Below are positions 38,261 to 46,774 of a stretch of DNA of 64,000 nucleotides, one piece after another. The translations under genes were made by a program, and so were the position numbers. Numbering within the stretch: position 1 is the first letter of the stretch; each line of letters opens with the position of its first letter. Under the pieces are notes generated by a model. The model saw only the letters and a list, made by a program, of their open reading frames with translations, was not told the origin of the DNA and searched no databases. The DNA lies in assembly GCF_002954725.1 (NCBI RefSeq), contig NZ_MSCQ01000001.1, forward strand, positions 1,069,604-1,133,603, written 5' to 3'. This DNA is from Photobacterium phosphoreum. Lineage in GTDB: Bacteria > Pseudomonadota > Gammaproteobacteria > Enterobacterales > Vibrionaceae.

Positions 38261-39895
38261 TTAGATAAACTTCATTTGAGTCCAAGGTTCTGATGGGCGA
38301 CTTAATAGATAGCCTGATTGCCAACCCCATTGCTGGTGGGCCTTAATAAAGGCTTTGGCATCAAATGGCGCACCATTGGCACGACCAAAGCGGGCGCTGA
38401 TGGTTAAGTTTTTAATATCATTGCTGTTAGCAACTTTACCATCGACAGAGCCTGCTGGCGTAAAGGGTACGTTCCATACTGCTGCTGGATCAGAGACATA
38501 CGGTTGTGAATCTTTGTCGTATTCAGCACAAATATTACGTGATGATGCATCTATTTTATTTAAATACACATCGTAGGTATCACCGAGCATTTTTTGACCA
38601 ACTGCAACGTCGATTTTGCCATTGTATTTATGCATTAATTGGATCCAGCGTAGACGACGAGCACCTTCTTGTTGACGGATATCGTTATAGTCAACGTCAG
38701 AACCTTCAATATAGCGTAGGCGTGGATCGACAGAGACGTTTTCACCCGTGAAGTAACCAGATTTCAATTCATTGAAGTATTGGTAAACACGACCTTGACC
38801 AAACTTAGCAATATGGTTGTTATTAATATCACCAATTAACCATGTATTCGCATAACCACCGTTGTTGCCTTTTTCTTCTAGTTTGATCCAGCTATCAATA
38901 TTATTGGCATATTGACTGGCTTCACGAACACGAATGAATTCAGGAATGCCACCTGCTTTCCAATCCATCACATTGGCTAGTGTCGTTTCAACAACAGCTA
39001 GACCAGCGCCTGTTTCCCAGAAGTCAGTACCAGATTCGATCATCCCTGGTGCTGTTTGGAAGGCCATTTTGTAGCCTTTTTCTGGTGTAATATCAAGAAT
39101 GACGTTAGCAAACTGACCTGACCAGAAATCGTTAAAGGTTTCATGACCAATGACGATGCCTTTATTATCCGTTGCTTTACCTGTGGCGATAAAGGCACTG
39201 CAATTACCTTTGGCGCCTTCAATATTATTGCTGTTTTTACTTTTCTCGATATTGTTAGCTGCCATTTCTGCTTTGTTATATGGGGCAGGGAATGCGGATG
39301 CGTTAATTAAACCAGGATCAACCCACTTGGTATAATTATGCATCCCCACTGAAGGCCACCAGTAACCTGTAAGCTCAATCATGTCGTTCCAGGTAATGAT
39401 GTCAGCAAGAGTGACATGCAAACCTGCGGCATTAAGACCTTTTGCAACTCCTTCCATTTCTTGGCGAAGTTCTGCTGGGATCTTACCTTTCGTTTGTTCT
39501 AGCGCAGCTTTCTGCCATGAACTATAAGGCACACCGGTTGTTAGGTAGGTCATGCTCCAACTGTCTTTCCACGCTAATTTAAAATCAGGTGCGATAAGAT
39601 AACCATATTGGAAACCACGATCAAAAGCGTTGCCTTTAATACCGACATGCCACCAGCCATTCTTTTTCACTAATTTAGCTTGATCAACAATTTTCTGTTG
39701 TTGCTCAGTTAATTTGGTTTTGTATAACGCGCCAGTCACAGGAGCTGTAATTTGCTCAAGTAAGGGTTTCGGTGGGTATTGAGTTAAATTTTGTGTCTCA
39801 GAAGTTGATGCGTTGGCATAACTCACACATGCAAGGGCAATAACACATGCGAGAACTGTCTTTTTACCTAGATGATGTTGCGAAAGCTTATTCAT
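38261..39895 (-). CDS. Exported C45-family / phospholipase-B-like hydrolase
   Basis: This 544-residue protein has a signal peptide (hydrophobic VLACVIALACVSYANAS). It belongs to the Ntn-hydrolase group that includes C45 acyltransferases and phospholipase-B-like proteins: GNAFDRGFQYGYL near residue 70 and the likely autocatalytic site KGNCSAF near residue 230, where the cysteine would become the N-terminal nucleophile after self-cleavage. Later segments GIVIGHETFNDFW and GMIESGTDFWETGAGLAVVETT fit the family. It would act in the periplasm on amides or phospholipids; the substrate is unknown. It has no operon partner. Confidence 0.72.
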   Translation of the reverse strand: MNKLSQHHLGKKTVLACVIALACVSYANASTSETQNLTQYPPKPLLEQITAPVTGALYKTKLTEQQQKIVDQAKLVKKNGWWHVGIKGNAFDRGFQYGYLIAPDFKLAWKDSWSMTYLTTGVPYSSWQKAALEQTKGKIPAELRQEMEGVAKGLNAAGLHVTLADIITWNDMIELTGYWWPSVGMHNYTKWVDPGLINASAFPAPYNKAEMAANNIEKSKNSNNIEGAKGNCSAFIATGKATDNKGIVIGHETFNDFWSGQFANVILDITPEKGYKMAFQTAPGMIESGTDFWETGAGLAVVETTLANVMDWKAGGIPEFIRVREASQYANNIDSWIKLEEKGNNGGYANTWLIGDINNNHIAKFGQGRVYQYFNELKSGYFTGENVSVDPRLRYIEGSDVDYNDIRQQEGARRLRWIQLMHKYNGKIDVAVGQKMLGDTYDVYLNKIDASSRNICAEYDKDSQPYVSDPAAVWNVPFTPAGSVDGKVANSNDIKNLTISARFGRANGAPFDAKAFIKAHQQWGWQSGYLLSRPSEPWTQMKFI

Positions 39896-40137
39896 AATAA
39901 ATATGTTGTTTGAGGTGAGAAAGAGGTGCTCATCATCCCCCTTTTTTTCTGTTCAACAAGACATTGAGCAGTAGTGGTTATTTTATAAAATGTAAACATA
40001 AGCTGCCATTTTTTATATAATTCTTATTAGTTAGAAATACAAAAAAACAGATTAACTTTTAATGATAACCAAATGATTTGGTTACTAATAGTCGTTAAAG
40101 TGAGATGTTAAATTGCTAAATGTAGGGTTATTGAAAT
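39896..40137. other. Gene-free stretch upstream of the C45 hydrolase
   Basis: The 307 bases between the C45 gene and pbpG are AT-rich leader and promoter DNA plus the pbpG terminator. I see no additional gene, repeat or named site. Confidence 0.5.
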
Positions 40138-40168
40138 AAAAAAGCCAGCATATCGAATGCTGGCTTTT
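40138..40168 (-). terminator. Terminator of pbpG
   Basis: AAAAAGCCAGCAT and its perfect complement with a five-base loop; the A tract on the plus strand gives the U run on the minus-strand transcript. Confidence 0.92.
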
Positions 40169-40202
40169 TACGTTATGAACTAACAACAATTATCATCAAT
40201 TA

Positions 40203-41102
40203 TTATTTGGTTAATTCTTTCAACTTTTGCTGTTGGTAGTATTTAGCATCAGTGGTAATTGACTTGCTTTTACCAGTTTGTAGCCATTGCTTAATACGAC
40301 CAGCATCACCAATTGGAGTTAGCTTGCCTTGTGAATCAAGCATGACCATTAAGATCTTTTTGCCATCAATGGTTGTTACCATCGCTAAACAACGACCCGC
40401 TTCATCAAGGTAGCCTGTTTTGCTTAGATTAACGTTCCATTTTTCACCACGCACAAGGGCATTGGTATTGGTGTAACCTAATTTATAACGAGGATGCGTA
40501 AAGTAAGCAGTGTGAACCGCACCATTAGTACTGTATTTGCGGATCTCAGGGTATTTGTAAGCGGCACGTACCATCTTCGCAACATCAGATGCTGTTGAAT
40601 GGTTCTTAGGGTTTAGACCTGAACTGTCTACAAAATGGGTATGCGTCATTCCTAGTGCTTTTGCTTTAGCATTCATCGCACGGATAAATGCGTTGTAACC
40701 ACCAGGATAGTTAGCAGCAAGGGCAGCAGCTGCCAAGTTTTCAGATGACATTAGCGCAATGTGCATTGTTTCGCCACGGCTTAACTCAGAACCAACACGA
40801 ACACGAGAATATGTGTTGTACATATGATCTCTATCCGTTTGAGTGAAAGTGATCTTTTGGTTAAGGGGGAGTTTGGCATCTAATGTAACCATTGCGGTCA
40901 TTAGTTTTGTTAGTGACGCAATAGGCATCACAACATTGGAATTTTTGTGATAAAGCGTTTTCCCTGAGCTTAGATCGATAACATAAGCACTCACCGCAGC
41001 AGTCTGAAGATTACTTGGGTTGAGTTTACTGGTGTTGATACTTGCGAAAGAAGAAAAACTGACACTTGCAAGTGTAAAAAATAAAATTAAAGCGTTGCGC
41101 AC
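40203..41102 (-). CDS. pbpG: D-alanyl-D-alanine endopeptidase (PBP7)
   Basis: This 299-residue periplasmic serine hydrolase has a signal peptide (to about residue 20) and the three PBP motifs: SLTK (Ser63, Lys66), SEN (Ser120-Asn122) and KTG (228-230). The length matches PbpG (about 310), and it lacks the C-terminal membrane-anchor domain of DacA. It cleaves peptide cross-links in peptidoglycan. A second, DacA-type enzyme is at 62669. Confidence 0.93.
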   Translation of the reverse strand: MRNALILFFTLASVSFSSFASINTSKLNPSNLQTAAVSAYVIDLSSGKTLYHKNSNVVMPIASLTKLMTAMVTLDAKLPLNQKITFTQTDRDHMYNTYSRVRVGSELSRGETMHIALMSSENLAAAALAANYPGGYNAFIRAMNAKAKALGMTHTHFVDSSGLNPKNHSTASDVAKMVRAAYKYPEIRKYSTNGAVHTAYFTHPRYKLGYTNTNALVRGEKWNVNLSKTGYLDEAGRCLAMVTTIDGKKILMVMLDSQGKLTPIGDAGRIKQWLQTGKSKSITTDAKYYQQQKLKELTK

Positions 41103-41486
41103 AATGGCTCCTTGAGGTCACATTAAAGAGGAGAGAATAATTATCGTATTATTGTCATCTTTTCAATTGTGTTTAAGCAAGTCATGTTTGTGTGAATCCG
41201 TTCATAATCGTTCGTAAAACCAGCAGTTAAACAGAAGCAGCTAATTAAACATGATTCAATAAAACACTTGTTAAGAATACGTGTTCTAAAAGTGATTGTA
41301 GCGCATTAAATATCTTCTAATGATAGTTCTAATTAAAAGTGCTCGTCTTTAAAATAGCTGTATTAATGAAAATATTAATTGTGATTGCGTTTTTTGGTTT
41401 TTATTTAAATGGATTATATCTTAGATGGCTTTTTGTGCGGGTGGTATCATACTGTTTTATTGTTAATGCAATCATTGTGGTAATGG
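41103..41486. other. Gene-free stretch upstream of pbpG
   Basis: About 430 bases without a supported gene. A 64-codon hydrophobic frame on the plus strand (41339-41533) lacks a ribosome site and is not accepted. It should contain the pbpG promoter, but I cannot place it with confidence. Confidence 0.45.
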
Positions 41487-41510
41487 TAAGGCCATCGGGC
41501 GATGACCTTA
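41487..41510. terminator. Hairpin after the HTH/PBP-like gene
   Basis: TAAGGCCATCG and CGATGACCTTA pair over 11 positions (one mismatch) with a very short loop. No T tract appears on the minus strand, so termination is only probable. Confidence 0.45.
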
Positions 41511-41534
41511 GATTCTTGTGTTTTTACTTTTGAA

Positions 41535-42446
41535 TTAATGAGCACTCCATACTTGTTGCCCTGTACGGAGAAAGTTATAACCGCCAAGCTGATCGCCATG
41601 CGCTTGAATATCACTGTGCATCAATGATTGTAATAACTGCTGTTGCAGGGTGCGGAAGTAAATGTTTTTAGGGATCACCAATTCAAATGCTTCGGTACAT
41701 AACGGAATAAAGCCTAGTCCAAATTCTCCTGCGGTACTTTGGCTTGCACAACCAATATCTGCTTGTTCTCGGGCTATCGCTGAGGCTAATTCTCGTTCAC
41801 TGTTACAACAATCAACTTGGTTGAGCATCGTCATATTGTAACCATGGCCATGGATCCATTCTTCTAATGCTCGCATGCTTCCAGCACCTTGTTGGCGTAA
41901 CGCCCAGCGCCAACGAGGAGAGAGTAATTCATGGCGTTGGATGGAACGACTATTAACAGCGTCAGCCAATGCAGGACTCACCACTAAGCCTTGTTTGCGC
42001 TCAAAGGCATGGACTAATACCCAGTTCTTATGGCCCTGATATTGTTGTAATAATGCAGGATGACGTAGGCTAGCCTCTTCAACATTACCCCAATGGATAG
42101 CACAGATATCAACATGACCTTTGCTTAGCATTGCTAATCCTTGCCGTGTGCCTGTTGAGGTATAACCCACCAAGGCTGTACTGCCGAGTTGATTCGCCAT
42201 TTTACCGACAACACACTGTAATAGCGGATCATCAGAGCCTGCAATCAGTAACCGATCGTTTAAAACGCCATTATGGCAAGATTCCAATAGCCACTTATCC
42301 AACATTGCTTTCGGAAAAAGCCATTTACCGGTTACTTTAGTGGCAGGGAGTAAACCATCATTCGCTAAGGCATAGACTTTCTTTTCATTAAGGTCGAGAT
42401 ATTCAGCGACGAGCTTGGCATTCATAAATTCAGGAAAGTCAGCCAT
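41535..42446 (-). CDS. One-component regulator: HTH plus PBP-like ligand domain
   Basis: This 303-residue protein has an N-terminal excisionase/MerR-like HTH (residues 8-55, AKLVAEYLDLNEKKVYALANDGLLPATKVTG split across two helices) and a C-terminal periplasmic-binding-protein-like domain (about 65-290) without a signal peptide, so it acts in the cytoplasm. The PBP-like part resembles oxyanion-binding proteins of ModE/ModA-linked regulators. It starts inside the fdhD stop (TAATG overlap), so it is made together with FdhD. By inference it senses molybdate, tungstate or a related anion and tunes formate dehydrogenase; the target is unknown. Confidence 0.75.
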   Translation of the reverse strand: MADFPEFMNAKLVAEYLDLNEKKVYALANDGLLPATKVTGKWLFPKAMLDKWLLESCHNGVLNDRLLIAGSDDPLLQCVVGKMANQLGSTALVGYTSTGTRQGLAMLSKGHVDICAIHWGNVEEASLRHPALLQQYQGHKNWVLVHAFERKQGLVVSPALADAVNSRSIQRHELLSPRWRWALRQQGAGSMRALEEWIHGHGYNMTMLNQVDCCNSERELASAIAREQADIGCASQSTAGEFGLGFIPLCTEAFELVIPKNIYFRTLQQQLLQSLMHSDIQAHGDQLGGYNFLRTGQQVWSAH

Positions 42447-43291
42447 TAGCCTTGTTTTCCTTCACTTACGTTACCTTTAACATCAAGTTCAATATTGTCG
42501 CTACCATTATAGATTTGAAAACGTAACCCTTTGGCGCGGGCAATCATGGTAATGCCGAGTTTCTTAGCGAGATCGTAGCCCATTTGAGTCGCACCAGAGC
42601 GAGATAGCAACACAGGAATACCCATTTGCGCGACTTTGATAACCATTTCAGAGGTTAAGCGACCTGTAGTATAGAAAACCTTATCTTCACCCGTTTGTTG
42701 TTGCAGCCACATTTCACCTGCAAGAGTATCAACAGCGTTATGCCGACCTACATCTTCCACAAACGATAAAATCTCTGTGCCTTTACACACTGCGCAACCA
42801 TGTACCGCACCTGCGGCTTTATAAGTTTCATTATGATGGGTCAATGCTTCAAGTAGGCCATATAACATCGATTGTTTAATTTGCGGCTGTGGCAGTGTTA
42901 TTCCTTCGAGCTTTTTCATGACATTGCCATACATGGTGCCTTGACCACAGCCAGAGGTAACGGTTTTCTTTTCTAATTGTTGAGCAAGGTTTTCTGTATT
43001 TTCATGGGTAATGACAACCGCAGCATTGGTTTGCCAATCAATCATCACTGATTCAATAGCACTTAGGTCATTAATAAAGCCTTGGTTTTTTAAATAACCT
43101 AATACTAAGGCAGACGGACGCTCACCTAAGGTCATGAGTGTAACGACTTCAACCCAGTTAAGGTACACCGTTAAAGGATGCTCACAGGCAATCTCTTTGG
43201 TGTGTCGGTCACCATATTCATCAACAATTTCTACTGACATGGTTTGCTGCACTGTGGCTTTGGTTTTTATGATTTTAGGCAATGTCGCCAT
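42446..43291 (-). CDS. fdhD: Formate dehydrogenase accessory sulfurtransferase FdhD
   Basis: This 281-residue protein transfers sulfur from IscS to the Mo/W-bis-MGD cofactor before insertion into formate dehydrogenase. The conserved cysteines are in GCAVCKG (about residues 167-170, the CxxC pair), and SGCGQGTMYG lies near 113-122. The DVGRHNAVDT and TGRLTSEMV motifs are typical. A sigma-54 promoter candidate lies about 60-80 bases upstream. It is divergent from DUF3305-DUF3306 and translationally coupled to the HTH/PBP-like regulator. Confidence 0.95.
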   Translation of the reverse strand: MATLPKIIKTKATVQQTMSVEIVDEYGDRHTKEIACEHPLTVYLNWVEVVTLMTLGERPSALVLGYLKNQGFINDLSAIESVMIDWQTNAAVVITHENTENLAQQLEKKTVTSGCGQGTMYGNVMKKLEGITLPQPQIKQSMLYGLLEALTHHNETYKAAGAVHGCAVCKGTEILSFVEDVGRHNAVDTLAGEMWLQQQTGEDKVFYTTGRLTSEMVIKVAQMGIPVLLSRSGATQMGYDLAKKLGITMIARAKGLRFQIYNGSDNIELDVKGNVSEGKQG

Positions 43292-43353
43292 TTGAAATTC
43301 CTGCGTAATAAGGTTGGTATGCGTGTAATTATTGCTATTGGAAACAGAAGTTA

Positions 43354-43370
43354 AGCAAAGATTGTTCCAC
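43354..43370 (-). promoter_or_regulatory. Sigma-54 promoter of fdhD
   Basis: GTGGAACAATCTTTGCT on the minus strand: GG and GC exactly 12 bases apart, TTGCT perfect, one mismatch in TGGCAC. Start would be near 43343, about 52 bases before fdhD. Confidence 0.65.
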
Positions 43371-43455
43371 TATTAGCTAAAAGCCAAATTAACTAATAGG
43401 CAGGTAATTAATAATAATGGCTAAAATCGCGTACTTTTCATGTGGTTTTTTGTTA

Positions 43456-43472
43456 TTGGTCTAATATTTGCT
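43456..43472 (+). promoter_or_regulatory. Sigma-54 promoter of DUF3305-DUF3306
   Basis: TTGGTCTAATATTTGCT: correct GG/GC spacing and a perfect TTGCT; the TGGTCT half is weak. Start would be near 43484, about 80 bases before the GTG. Confidence 0.55.
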
Positions 43473-43563
43473 TATATCCAATGGCGAGCGAAATAACGCT
43501 TATCATCACAACTTATTAAATAACAACATAAAGGCAGTATAAAAGCTGTCAGTAGGAGTCTAT

Positions 43564-44055
43564 GTGCCAAAACAAGCAGAACTTGAATTAAAGAAAAATG
43601 AACATGTTTGGCCTATTAATTTTCGCCTACAAGCTGAAGAACGCCAAGTGGGTCGTTGGACAACATACGCATGGACGATTGAAGATATTTGTCTGTATGA
43701 AGAAGATCTTACTTCTGAAATGGATGTGGCAAACATAGGTTCTGGTAACTATATGATACCTTTGGAACTTTTTCGTGATGAACGCATGGAATATCGTTTT
43801 AATCTCAATTCACAAAGCCCGCATTTATTCTTTATTTGTGCAGAAGAGAATGAGCAATTAAAACCTGTTTTAGTGACTGTAGCCCAAGGTGTTGCGGCAC
43901 GTTATATGGATGGTGATTATGTTGTTTTACATATAGAGATCCCATTAGCCGTTCAAGCATGGATGGAAGCTTTCTTAGGTCGTCATGGTGAGTTGTTTGA
44001 ATTTAAACGTAAACGTGGCGGCGATAAGAAAAAAGGACGTTCAAGTGGCAACTAA
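43564..44055 (+). CDS. DUF3305 domain-containing protein
   Basis: This 163-residue soluble protein of family DUF3305 occurs next to formate dehydrogenase genes and is presumed to be an accessory factor. It starts at a GTG with AGGAG five bases upstream. The core has WPINFRLQAEERQVGRWTTYAW and a conserved SPHLFFICAEE segment; the tail is strongly basic (KRKRGGDKKKGR). It overlaps the DUF3306 start by 11 bases. The molecular role is not established. Confidence 0.88.
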   Translation: MPKQAELELKKNEHVWPINFRLQAEERQVGRWTTYAWTIEDICLYEEDLTSEMDVANIGSGNYMIPLELFRDERMEYRFNLNSQSPHLFFICAEENEQLKPVLVTVAQGVAARYMDGDYVVLHIEIPLAVQAWMEAFLGRHGELFEFKRKRGGDKKKGRSSGN

Positions 44056-44752
44056 TTTTTTTGAACGTTGGTCAAGCCGTAAGTTAAGTCCTGTTGATAA
44101 TACAGATAATACAGAACGCGCTACTACGGAAACGATAACTGAAGCAGTTGATGAGTCACTGATTCTTAATTCTTTAGATACAACCGTAGAGGAAGCAACA
44201 AAGACCAGTGATAACGAACAAACATCAATTGTTTCCTCTGTAACATCACCAAACGTTATAGACGATGAGCCTGTTATTGAATTGACGATTGATGATGCTG
44301 ATAACGTGACTTATGAATCGGGTGTTGCGTCATTTATGCAACAACAAGTGACCAAATCCGTTAAGAAAGCGGCATTACGGAAACTGTTTCACTCTGAAGA
44401 GTTTAATTATATCAGTGATATGGATGATAGCACTGAAGACTTTAGCAATATGGAGGGGTTAGCACCAGAGATTGCCTCCCAAATGCGAGGTTGGATAAAT
44501 ACCGTCACTGAAACAGCAACCTCATCATCAACACTTGATGCGATGGATTCTGAACAAGACTCCCATTCTTCTGTAATCCATTCTTCTGTAACAGATACTG
44601 CCATAGAGGGGAATGATACAGAGAATGATGTATTGGTTAATCACTCTGACGCTATAACGCCAGATCATGATGAAGATGCACTCCCTACAGCAGATTTATC
44701 GTTAACACCCATTATTCATCGTGACATTAAAAGTGATGAACAGAAATCGTAA
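44045..44752 (+). CDS. DUF3306 domain-containing protein
   Basis: This is a 235-residue acidic protein of family DUF3306, the usual partner of DUF3305. It starts at a GTG (44045) with AAGGA upstream, giving MATNFFERWSSRKL, the typical N terminus. A conserved block ALRKLFHSEEFNYISDMDDSTEDF lies near residues 108-131; the remainder is low-complexity acidic Ser/Thr-rich sequence. It is probably an accessory protein for formate dehydrogenase assembly or electron transfer; the exact function is unknown. Confidence 0.88.
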   Translation: MATNFFERWSSRKLSPVDNTDNTERATTETITEAVDESLILNSLDTTVEEATKTSDNEQTSIVSSVTSPNVIDDEPVIELTIDDADNVTYESGVASFMQQQVTKSVKKAALRKLFHSEEFNYISDMDDSTEDFSNMEGLAPEIASQMRGWINTVTETATSSSTLDAMDSEQDSHSSVIHSSVTDTAIEGNDTENDVLVNHSDAITPDHDEDALPTADLSLTPIIHRDIKSDEQKS

Positions 44753-44805
44753 CGCGAAAAAATAAAAGCGTTTGAGAATTATTCGCACCATTTATAAAAA
44801 CAAAC

Positions 44806-44889
44806 TGGGACAAAAAGGGAAGACGACCAAAATCATAAACAGAGACAATTTGGCGCGTTAGTTCGCTACAGATAAGACAAAATGTCTCA
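44806..44889. promoter_or_regulatory. Enhancer cluster upstream of the fdh operon
   Basis: TAAGACAAAATGTCTCA at 44873-44889 matches the UAS candidate at 34285-34301 at 15 of 17 bases and is a near-palindrome. Two weaker relatives, TGGGACAAAAAGGGA (44806-44820) and AGAGACAATTTGGCGC (44841-44856), precede it. The set lies 70-150 bases upstream of the -24/-12 promoter, the normal place for NtrC-type activator sites. Confidence 0.65.
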
Positions 44890-44956
44890 TTGTTCAATAA
44901 CGTAATATCCTCGTTATGATTTTAGTTCCTTTTAGGTCATTTTATTCCGTGAAAAG

Positions 44957-44973
44957 TTGGATCGGTTATTGCT
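44957..44973 (+). promoter_or_regulatory. Sigma-54 promoter of the main fdh operon
   Basis: TTGGATCGGTTATTGCT: GG and GC 12 bases apart, perfect TTGCT, TGGATC for TGGCAC. Start would be near 44984, about 63 bases before the ferredoxin-like gene. Confidence 0.7.
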
Positions 44974-45046
44974 CTATAAAGAGTAGAAGAAAAATTATTA
45001 TCTTCCCACGACACTGATTAGCGGTAGTGAGCAAACAGGAATAACA

Positions 45047-46765
45047 ATGTTAAAAAGTACATTAAATACATTCACTGATACTAATGGCGTAGCGCGCGCT
45101 GCTGCTATTACGGGAACAGTAGAACTTGCCAATCTTATTCCGCCAACAGTGACATATGAAAGTCGTGGTAATTTATTGATTATCGGTGCGGCAGAGCAAT
45201 TACTTCAACTAGCGGATCAATTTTCAGCTTTAAACAGTGTGACGTTACTGACGACAGATTCAAATACTTGTGAGATCAAAACAGCGCATACCTTGTATTA
45301 CAGTCAATCGATTACCGTAAAAGGGTATCTAGGTGCATTTGATGTTCATTGTCGTATAGGGCATAACAATACAACACTGGAAACGAATGCACTTGAAACG
45401 AACTTAGCGAAAATTGCCATTGGTCGTAACTGTTTTGATATTGTGCTTGATATGACAGCAACTGGGGTTATGAATGTAGAAATTCCAGCTGCGGGTTATT
45501 ACGCTGTTAGTTTATCTTCGGAACATTCTGATAATCAGGCTGCTAAAAAACGCATTGCTGAAAAATTAGCGACGCTGGTGGATGATCTCCCTTCTATGAT
45601 AGGGACATTTGATAAGCCTAAATACTTTCGTTTAAATCCTGACCTCTGTGCGCATTCATCTCGTGGTGTAAAGGGTTGTGATCGTTGTATTGATGCTTGT
45701 CCAGCAGGCGCATTACATTCTGATGGGATAGCAATTGCGATTGATCCTTACCTTTGTCAGGGAGTAGGAACATGTGCGACAGCATGCCCAACAGAAGCGA
45801 TCAGTTATGCTTTACCTGATCCTCAAATCACCCAAAACTTTGTTCATAGTGTCTTAGCTCGTTATAAGCAAGAAGGGGGTCAAGCGCCAACATTATTACT
45901 TTATGGTGATCGTGATACAGAAACAGTTACAAAAGCACTCGCTGTACTTCCGACCTCTGTTATTACGATTGCATTAGAAGAACTGGCGACGGTTGGGATT
46001 GATACTTGGTTTAGTGCTTTAGCTTATGGTGCGCATCAAGTTCTATTAGCAACCAATACTCAATATATTCCTGCAACGATTGATGCTGTGCTAACTAACG
46101 AATTAACTATTGCGCAAAATTTCTTAACTGAATTGGGTTATAACGCTGATCGTATTTGTTTATTTGATTTTGCTGATAGCACGAATTTTGAAGCTTATGA
46201 GTCTGCACTTATCACTCCGATTGAAGCAGCACTTACAGGCACTAAGCGTGACAAATTATTTACTGTTTTAGAAACGCTTAATCAATCAAGTCCTTTACAA
46301 CCTACATATTCTGCCGTTGCTGCTAATGCCCCTTATGGTTCTGTGACATGTAATACCGATGATTGTACGTTATGTATGAGTTGTGTCGCTGTTTGTCCAA
46401 CGCGAGCTTTGCATGCTATTGGTGATCGTCCGGGATTATTATTTGTAGAACAAGATTGTATTCAATGTGGTATGTGTGAAACCGCCTGTCCTGAAAAAGT
46501 AATTACCCTTGAAGCGGGTTTTAATTGGGATTGGCAAGCACGTAAAGCCGATAAACTTGTTCATGAAGAACCTGCTGCATGTTGTATCAGTTGTGGAAAA
46601 CCTTTTGCCCCAGCGTCTATGGTGAAAATGTTGACAGAAAAACTTCAAAGTCATTCACATTTTCAAGGAGAAGCCATTCGTCGTTTATCTATGTGTGAAG
46701 ATTGTCGTGTTCGAGATATTTTCGAAAAGATGGAACAAGATCCACAAAGTCAGACAAGGGTATAA
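45047..46765 (+). CDS. Multi-cluster ferredoxin-like protein of the formate dehydrogenase operon
   Basis: This 572-residue cytoplasmic protein has two ferredoxin-type regions: Cys201/211/214/218 with 237/243/247, and Cys440/443/446/450 with 471/474/477/481, each able to hold about two 4Fe-4S clusters. A further CCISC (512-516) and CEDC (550-553) pair at the C terminus may bind zinc or another cluster. The N-terminal part (about 1-195) starts with a Rossmann-like GNLLIIGAAEQLL. Proteins of this design sit first in Vibrionaceae/Shewanella-type fdh operons and probably pass electrons during or after FDH assembly; this role is inferred from position. Confidence 0.85.
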   Translation: MLKSTLNTFTDTNGVARAAAITGTVELANLIPPTVTYESRGNLLIIGAAEQLLQLADQFSALNSVTLLTTDSNTCEIKTAHTLYYSQSITVKGYLGAFDVHCRIGHNNTTLETNALETNLAKIAIGRNCFDIVLDMTATGVMNVEIPAAGYYAVSLSSEHSDNQAAKKRIAEKLATLVDDLPSMIGTFDKPKYFRLNPDLCAHSSRGVKGCDRCIDACPAGALHSDGIAIAIDPYLCQGVGTCATACPTEAISYALPDPQITQNFVHSVLARYKQEGGQAPTLLLYGDRDTETVTKALAVLPTSVITIALEELATVGIDTWFSALAYGAHQVLLATNTQYIPATIDAVLTNELTIAQNFLTELGYNADRICLFDFADSTNFEAYESALITPIEAALTGTKRDKLFTVLETLNQSSPLQPTYSAVAANAPYGSVTCNTDDCTLCMSCVAVCPTRALHAIGDRPGLLFVEQDCIQCGMCETACPEKVITLEAGFNWDWQARKADKLVHEEPAACCISCGKPFAPASMVKMLTEKLQSHSHFQGEAIRRLSMCEDCRVRDIFEKMEQDPQSQTRV

Positions 46766-46774
46766 GGTCATTAT

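Noticed and set aside
41339-41533. 64-codon hydrophobic plus-strand frame upstream of the HTH/PBP-like gene
   Set aside because: GTG start without a ribosome site, composition typical of AT-rich non-coding DNA, and its end overlaps the hairpin after the convergent gene.
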